64,000 nt of DNA from Bradyrhizobium quebecense. GTDB taxonomy: Bacteria; Pseudomonadota; Alphaproteobacteria; Rhizobiales; Xanthobacteraceae. Shown in pieces: positions 58,929-64,000 of the stretch. The position numbers were made by a program, and so were the translations under genes. Each line of letters starts with the position of its first letter. Position 1 is the stretch's first letter. The notes under the pieces were generated by a model. That model saw only the letters and a list, made by a program, of their open reading frames with translations. It ran no database searches and was not told the DNA's origin. The stretch lies in NCBI RefSeq assembly GCF_013373795.3, contig NZ_CP088022.1, positions 8,439,501 to 8,503,500 on the forward strand, given 5' to 3'.

Positions 58929-59864
58929 GGGTCCCAGTCGAACGCCGATTGACACCCGCCAACGCGCCGGTGAAGGCCGCGCTGGTGAACTGGCTGCCTT
59001 GGTCGGTATTGAAAATCTCCGGCCTGCCGTACTTCGCCAGCGCCTCTTCCAGAGCCGCCACGCAGAACGAGACGTCGATCGTGTTCGATAACCGCCACGC
59101 CAGAACCGCACGGCTCGCCCAGTCGACGATGGCGACGAGATAAAGAAAAGCCACGGCCGATGGGCAGATACGTGATGTCGGCGGCCCACACCTGGTTCGG
59201 CCGGTCGATCGTCATGTTGCGCAGCAGATAAGGATAGATCTTGTGGCCCGGCGCCGGCTTCGTCGTGTTCGGCTTCGGTCCCAGCGCCGCGATGCCCATC
59301 TTGCGCATCAACCGCTGCACGCGCTTGCGAACGGCCAGGCGATGAACAGCTCGTCGATCCGCCGCATCAGGGCAAGGTCGTTGTCGTTGGCCGGCCGGGG
59401 CGGCCGGTAGACCCCGGAGCGCGCGATGCCAAGCAACAGGCATTGCCGACGGGATCGACAGCGCCTTGTCGGCGCGATCGAGCATTCCTCGACGGTCCGG
59501 CGTGCTCATCTTCCCGCGCTAAAAAATCGCGCTCGACCGTCAGTTGTCCAATCTTGGCGTGCAGCTTCTCGATCTCGCGTTCACGCGTTTCCTCGCTCTC
59601 GCGCCCGACACCCGCATCAAAGGCCCGCGCCGCCTGGTCCAGCAGTTGCTTCTTCCAGGCATAGATCTGGTTCGGGTGAACCTCATAGCGCTGGGCCAGA
59701 TCGGCCACCGTCGCCTGCTCCCGCACGGCTTCCAGCGCAATCTTTGCCTTCAGTGCCGCGTCGATCTTGCGTCTCGTCTTCGTCGTCATCATGCCCTCCG
59801 TCTATCAAACGGAGCGGCCCTTTTCCAACTTAACCTCTGGTCCCAAAATCGGGGTCCATTTTCA
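58929..59864 (-). pseudogene. IS3-family element, 3'-truncated and frameshifted
   Basis: OrfA (59792) starts [20 protein letters not shown], with [19 protein letters not shown]. OrfB pieces follow in several frames: [24 protein letters not shown], KRVQRLMRKMGIAALGPKPN, RPNQVWAADITYLPIGRGF, YLVAIVDWASRAVLAWRLSN and IFNTDQGSQFTSAAF. Single-base shifts break OrfB at least three times. The last catalytic Glu region is missing, cut at the ISNCY-like element. Right end at about 59864 (TGGACCCCGATTTTGGGACC on the minus strand). Confidence 0.88.
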
Positions 59865-60130
59865 CAAGAACGAGCGGGGCACTTGGTCCGGCCAAGAGTC
59901 GTAGCGTCTCGCGTGTCGATGGAACCTCCATCGGCAGATCGCCACGAATGCCAACGGCGAGCAACAATCTGGCTCGGTACTCGGGTGGGCGATTCATTGC
60001 AGAGGCTGCCGTGCCGAGAATCTCCAGACGGTCCTCTCTCGCACAAATCGTTCCAATCGAATCCCAGTCAGCATGCCGCCTCAGCGCAGCGAGCCGCTTT
60101 AACGACCTACAAGGGATTGTATAGGCGCAA
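59865..60130 (-). pseudogene. Unknown gene fragment between IS3 and an orphan tts box
   Basis: A minus-strand frame without start codon reads LAALRRHADWDSIGTICARE, DRLEILGTAASAMNRPPEYR, ARLLLAVGIRGDLPMEVPST. It is then cut by IS3. The composition is protein-like and no stop occurs for about 88 codons. Family unknown; a type III effector or a regulator are both possible. Confidence 0.35.
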
Positions 60131-60143
60131 GCGTACTCTTTTC

Positions 60144-60163
60144 GTCAGCTTCTCGAAAGCTAA
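60144..60163 (+). promoter_or_regulatory. tts box without recognisable gene
   Basis: GTCAGCTTCTCGAAAGCTAA is the closest match to the tts consensus in the window, followed by TCCGCCTACTATCGAGCC like the GunA2 promoter. No plausible plus-strand effector frame begins within 300 bp. Confidence 0.78.
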
Positions 60164-60276
60164 TCCGCCTACTATCGAGCCGGCGCGCCGATCTTAGTCC
60201 CGTTCTTGCGCGAGAAACGTAAAGCACTTGTCGGGCGTAGTGCCGAATACCGGATGGGAAAATAGCTGCCGTCAGG

Positions 60277-60576
60277 TCAAGTCAAGCTTGCAGGCATATA
60301 AGTCCGATAATCCGCGATATCCAACACTTCTTCACCTGCCTGTCTGACCTCGGAGGTTTCCATATCTAGCCACTCAACAATTGCAAGACCGCGGCCGCGG
60401 TATACGACGGCATCGAAAAGCCCTCCTATACCAGCACCCATCCACTGAGATCTCCTCTGGCTCATCGTTTCGCTCATAAGGACGCTGCGATGATCCAACA
60501 TATACTGGCCCAAAGCAGCGCATGAAAGAGAAGCCCGGCCAGCGGCGACAGGTTCCATCTCCTCTGCGTCTGCCAA
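60277..60576 (-). CDS. Hypothetical protein (99 aa)
   Basis: Starts MADAEEMEPVAAGRASLSCA, then YMLDHRSVLMSETMSQRRSQ and GGLFDAVVYRGRGLAIVEWL, ending ADYRTYMPASLT. Looks protein-like but has no recognised family. It lies where the tts box at 60144 would be expected to drive a plus-strand gene, but on the opposite strand. Confidence 0.35.
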   Translation of the reverse strand: MADAEEMEPVAAGRASLSCAALGQYMLDHRSVLMSETMSQRRSQWMGAGIGGLFDAVVYRGRGLAIVEWLDMETSEVRQAGEEVLDIADYRTYMPASLT

Positions 60577-61905
60577 GAGCGGCGGTCAGCAGCGTAATGC
60601 TTCACCATGGACTGCTTTGGTGCGCGCCAGTGCGTCATTCCTCGCATGCTCCACTGGTCCAGGGAAAAAGGTTAGCGTCCGGACGCCTCGTGTTATCCAT
60701 CAGTTGGTCTTCCAAAGCTCGGAGTGTCAGAATTCGGCTTGTTGCACGTGAGGTATGCGGCCTGTCGACTTGGTCGCGTATTATCGATCAGGGAGATGCC
60801 GTGCAAGTCCGAAACGTGCTTTGGCAATGCATAAGTCAAAACCAAACACCAAACAACGAGTCCAATGCAAATTGATGTCGGGATAGCGTGTCCTTCCTGT
60901 TTCGACACTACAGCAATCAGTATGCCAGTAATCGAGAAGTGCCCGCACCGCTCGACAAGGGTTAGATGCGTGCCTCTAGAGTGCGGCGCTGTGGACCAAT
61001 CGACGATTGTTGGAGCCGCGACCATCGATGTCCGAAAGCCGACGCCAGCAATGTGAGGCAAGCGTGAATGTTTGCTGACGTCATACCTGCAACGATGTGC
61101 CAGCTGTTGCATTGTATCGACGCGCCTGAAGATCCGCGGATGGTCGCAGTGATGGTCTGTCCAAAGGACTAACTCGTCATGTCGGATCATCCTCGCGAGG
61201 AGCCGTAGGATGCTATCAACTCGATCCGAAACACATTGTGCCAAACATTCACGAGCTAGACGCGCCCGTTCGAATTTTTGGTCCGACAAGTTCTTCATGG
61301 TCACATAGATGACGTATTGGCATTGTTTCAGGCTCCGCTAGCGGCGAGAGCTGCGAATGATTCAAGTGCTGCCACGTCACAAGGCCGCATCGGGCCAAAG
61401 CCGATATTGCTTTTGCGTCGCGTCAGTCCGTGCGGCGTGACGTCGTTTCGGCGAGCCATAATCGAGTGCACAAACGGATATCGGATGCGACATCAGAACA
61501 GGAGGGATGAAGTGATACGCGTCGATTGACAAATTTCATATTGCCGAGATGCATCCTCGAGACTTGAACGGAAAGGCTAATGAACACTCGTTTTGCAAGT
61601 GCGGGAAATCGAGCGCGGATCTTACCTTGCTGAAGCGCACTCTGTCCGGCGCCGGGTGATCAGCGCCCGCGGGCATGGGTAAGTAAGATGTGTCGCCAAA
61701 AGCGCGCTTCGTGACCGAGTTGTCTGGCGGGGCTGGTTACCCCATCGGGTGTTCGTGAGTGTGGAGGTCAATTCCGCGGATGAATCGGATCGAGCACTTC
61801 GTGCATCGCCGGCCTTTCATGCAATCGGGGAGTGCAGTGAAGGCGTTCGTCGGGTGCTTGAAGAGGATGTGAGCTGCCGAGAACTAAGTAATGGGAGAAC
61901 AAGTG
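60577..61905. other. Mostly unassigned DNA
   Basis: A minus frame 60693-61304 (MTMKNLSDQKFERARLARE at its start, CVSDRVDSILRLLARMIRHD next) looks protein-like in its first 90 codons but has no known family. The rest shows only short frames. Confidence 0.3.
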
Positions 61906-62076
61906 ATGATGGACATCTGCGGCTTTCTCAGCAGATGGTTCGCTGGAGAGTGGTGCTCGACCGCTACGCTGCTGACGGAGCTTGCGCCGGCTCATGAGTT
62001 GCCAAACAACGTCATCTACGTCGACTTCAAAGCGATCCGTAAAGCAAAGGAGGGTGCGTGCGAGCGCAGATCATAG
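61906..62076 (+). CDS. Small hypothetical protein upstream of DUF7694 gene
   Basis: An ATG at 61906 (GGGAGA 11 nt upstream; a second ATG follows at 61909) gives MMDICGFLSRWFAGEWCSTA and ends NNVIYVDFKAIRKAKEGACE. It overlaps the DUF7694 start by 19 nt, suggesting a two-gene operon. Confidence 0.45.
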   Translation: MMDICGFLSRWFAGEWCSTATLLTELAPAHELPNNVIYVDFKAIRKAKEGACERRS

Positions 62077-62477
62077 AGAAGCTGGAAGCCGGCCGCGTAC
62101 GATCCGGCAAGTTCGCCAGCGTACCAGGATCAGGCCCCGGTGGGCTGTTCTTGGTGCAGGGCCCTTGCGGGAGTGAACTGAAAATCAGTGGCTTTGTCCG
62201 TCCGGGCTGGGAGCAGGTCGCCGTTTCGACGCCGCGGCGTTGTCCGAACTGGCAAGAGATGTGCTTTGTCAAAGACTTGTTCTGGGATGAGGAGGAATGC
62301 GTCATGCAATTGCATCCGCCGCATTCGCAGTATGTCAATAACAGCCGGTACTGCCTTCACCTCTGGAGACCCACTGATCGGCACATCCCAAGGCCGCCGC
62401 CGAGCTTTGTAGGTATTGTTGGGCTAGGACCATCCGAAGCGGCAATGTTGTCTGCTAAGATTCGCGCGACGGTATGA
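62058..62477 (+). CDS. DUF7694-domain protein
   Basis: The 139-aa protein starts MRAQIIEKLEAGRVRSGKFA. It carries the conserved RCPNWQEMCFVKDLFWDEEE and CVMQLHPPHSQYVNNSRYC LHLWRP (Cys/Trp/His pattern), which I recall as DUF7694. Biochemical role unknown; homologues occur in phage-like and accessory regions. Intact. Confidence 0.78.
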   Translation: MRAQIIEKLEAGRVRSGKFASVPGSGPGGLFLVQGPCGSELKISGFVRPGWEQVAVSTPRRCPNWQEMCFVKDLFWDEEECVMQLHPPHSQYVNNSRYCLHLWRPTDRHIPRPPPSFVGIVGLGPSEAAMLSAKIRATV

Positions 62478-62929
62478 TGGTTTAGAGGACGAGGCAGAGC
62501 GGGTGCAGAAAGATCGGTTCGGCGTCGCCGGAAGGCCGTGCAACCAGCTCACGTCGCAAGTGTTCTTCTGTGTGCGACGGACGGGAGGTCAACCCGGGAT
62601 CACTGCCGCCAAGCGAGAGGCGGCAGTGGAGAGGATGTCTCACGCGGCTGGCCTCAGGGGGAGCTTCGACGACTTCTTGGCGATAATTCGCGCCGTCGGA
62701 GTGATTATCAGGTCCGCAAGTCGGTCATTGCGCATCTCTCGTAGTCAGCCTGACCACCCGCCTTCGCGGGGCAAGCGCATCATGATCTATTCGCAAACGA
62801 TATCGCGCGGCGAGCGGCCGCATTAGTGCTTCAGCCCTTGGTTCAGCACTTTGAGACCGATTCTGTGCCCGCGGCAGCCGACTTCAGCTTCCCAAGCGGA
62901 AGCTGAGAGCGGAGCTTTGGCTAACCCGT
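62478..62929. other. Unassigned DNA
   Basis: A plus frame 62503-62826 has no recognised family. Ends at the IS1380 boundary. Confidence 0.3.
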
Positions 62930-64000
62930 CCTATTCGTGAGAGTGCTTTTTTAGTCCGCTTGATGTGGCCACACATCTGCTCTGACGAGGCGCGCGGGAT
63001 TGCCTTCGGCTTTTCACCGCCTGACGACCGGTACTTTGCAACGCGCTTGAGGTGTAGGTTGGGCGAACGGGGGCGGACGCCTCGCCGGTCAAGGACCGAG
63101 CGGCAGCAGCGCGCCTGGCAAGCCGCGGATCAGGTCGGCTTCGGGACAGGCCGCGGCAAACGCAAGGCGAATGCGGCTCGTGGTCTCGACGACACGGGCA
63201 GCGAGTTTCAAGAGACGAAGACGCAGCGTCGCGAACTCGGCTGTGGCCAATTCCCGGGCTTTGGGAATCGCGTCGCGCACGGTCAGCATCAGCCAATAAG
63301 CGGCGGTGTGGAGAACGAGGCGGACTTGATTGGCGAGCGCCGAACGGCAGCTGGTGCGATCGGAGGCGAGCTGCGTCTTATGCAGCTTGATCAGATTCTC
63401 GGCTTGGCCGCGCGCGCAATACAGGCTGTCGTAGATCCACTCGGCCGAGCCGACATCGAGGCTGGTGACGACGAAACGGATGTCGAGGCCGAGCATCGTC
63501 GCCTCAATACGGGCGACGGTACGTCGTTCGCGATCCCAGGACTTTGCCTTGTGGCGCGTCTCGGTATAGCCACGCAGAACCGGCAGGTTCTCGATGGCGC
63601 GTCGCGTGCGGATGTCGTCGGCGGCCTCGTCGACTTTTCTGGCGAGCGGCTTGGTGCCGGACAGACCGAAGATGTAGTCGATGCCGTTGGTCTCGCACCA
63701 CGCCATTGCCTCCGGTGCCTCCGGCCGGGCATAGTGCCCGTCGCTACGGAACGTAATTCGCGTGTTGTGCCACCGCGTCCGGATATGCCGTATCAGGCGG
63801 CGCAGATGGGCACGCACCTCGACGCCGCCCGGCGTCTTGCCGGGCCGCAGCACGACCGCCACGGGCCGGCTCTTCTCCGTGTCGTAGACGTGGATCGGCA
63901 GGAAGCAGCGTTCGTCATAATGAGCGTTGAACAGCGAGAGCTGCTGATGGCCGTGGACGACATCGCAGGTATCATCGATGTCGAGCGTGACGGATGCCGG
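62930..64000 (-). mobile_element. IS1380-family element, copy 2, runs off window edge
   Basis: Begins CCTATTCGTGAGAGTGC like copy 1 at 32450 and is near-identical over the visible 1.07 kb, same orientation. Confidence 0.88.
63089..64000 (-). CDS. IS1380-family transposase, 5' end outside window
   Basis: The C-terminal 300 residues match the protein at 32609-33961 with a few substitutions (ENLIKLHK for ENLNKLHK; VLHTAAYW for VLDTAAYW). The frame is open to the edge. DDE residues in the visible part (ITFRSDGHYA; ARGQAENL) are conserved. Confidence 0.92.
   Translation of the reverse strand, partial: PASVTLDIDDTCDVVHGHQQLSLFNAHYDERCFLPIHVYDTEKSRPVAVVLRPGKTPGGVEVRAHLRRLIRHIRTRWHNTRITFRSDGHYARPEAPEAMAWCETNGIDYIFGLSGTKPLARKVDEAADDIRTRRAIENLPVLRGYTETRHKAKSWDRERRTVARIEATMLGLDIRFVVTSLDVGSAEWIYDSLYCARGQAENLIKLHKTQLASDRTSCRSALANQVRLVLHTAAYWLMLTVRDAIPKARELATAEFATLRLRLLKLAARVVETTSRIRLAFAAACPEADLIRGLPGALLPLGP

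Noticed and set aside
58324..59154. 276-codon minus-strand frame
   Set aside because: A chimera: IS3 OrfB residues run into antisense of the ISNCY-like transposase across the junction at 58929.
1..64000. CRISPR arrays, rRNA, tRNA, nod boxes, nif promoters
   Set aside because: Looked for regular short repeats, tRNA T-loops near cloverleaf-like sequence, and nod-box or NifA patterns; none was convincing.

Overview
The window looks like an accessory region of a Bradyrhizobium-type rhizobial chromosome, most likely part of a symbiosis island. The reasons are four tts-box-like promoters (the TtsI-dependent control site of rhizobial type III effectors), an intact GunA2-like GH12 effector gene with a decayed paralogue, a NopM-like E3 ligase (NEL) remnant, a FixK/hemerythrin/HemN microaerobic block, and IS types common in these islands. 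More than half of the sequence is insertion-sequence DNA, and most of the cargo genes are truncated, frameshifted or interrupted. I see no rRNA, tRNA, CRISPR array, nod or nif gene.

Layout. 1-5.8 kb: a serine-recombinase module running off the left edge, then remnants of IS3, ISL3, IS256 and IS630, the NEL effector remnant, an integrase scrap and a PilZ-like gene. 5.9-9.6 kb: an intact TauD/TfdA dioxygenase, a dead GunA2 paralogue that keeps its tts box, and a minus-strand EamA permease / ATP-grasp / glutamine-synthetase-like operon of which only the permease is near intact; the gene set recalls rhizobitoxine-type clusters. 9.6-22.3 kb: two almost identical IS5-type copies in direct orientation flank broken universal stress protein, FixK-like and hemerythrin genes, an intact hemN, and a cobalamin-riboswitch-controlled metE that has an internal deletion and is split by an IS66 element with a perfect 8-bp target duplication. 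The second IS5 copy abuts an IS630 element that contains a group II intron fragment. 22.3-31.8 kb: IS30 and IS66/IS256 debris, a small conserved gene, an intact RopB/Omp25-like porin, an IS481-type pseudoelement, a LuxR-type regulator without a recognisable luxI, and a decayed IS5 copy.

31.8-43.3 kb: a tts-like box cut off from its gene by an intact IS1380, the intact GunA2-like effector with its tts box, IS66 and IS256 copies, a pre-ATP-grasp peptide-ligase remnant, the twin IS481-type pseudoelement, an intact IS481 transposase and a dead M20 carboxypeptidase. 43.3-54.7 kb: a hipA relic, small ORFs, a full-length TrpD paralogue that has lost its PRPP-binding glycine motif, and a nested mobile unit in which an IS66 carries a complete group II intron inside tnpC and an IS256 (8-bp duplication) near its right end. 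54.7-64 kb: IS21, an ISNCY-like element and a broken IS3 in tandem, an orphan tts box, a DUF7694 gene and a second IS1380 copy running off the right edge.

The surviving functional genes form no single pathway. They are isolated cargo: an effector (GunA2), a porin, a LuxR regulator, HemN, a dioxygenase and an EamA exporter. One possibly new signal is a 32-bp semi-palindromic motif (core GACGCYRCGTC) seen six times in non-coding DNA, in two cases just upstream of a gene start. All family assignments are from reading translations by eye; no database search was possible.
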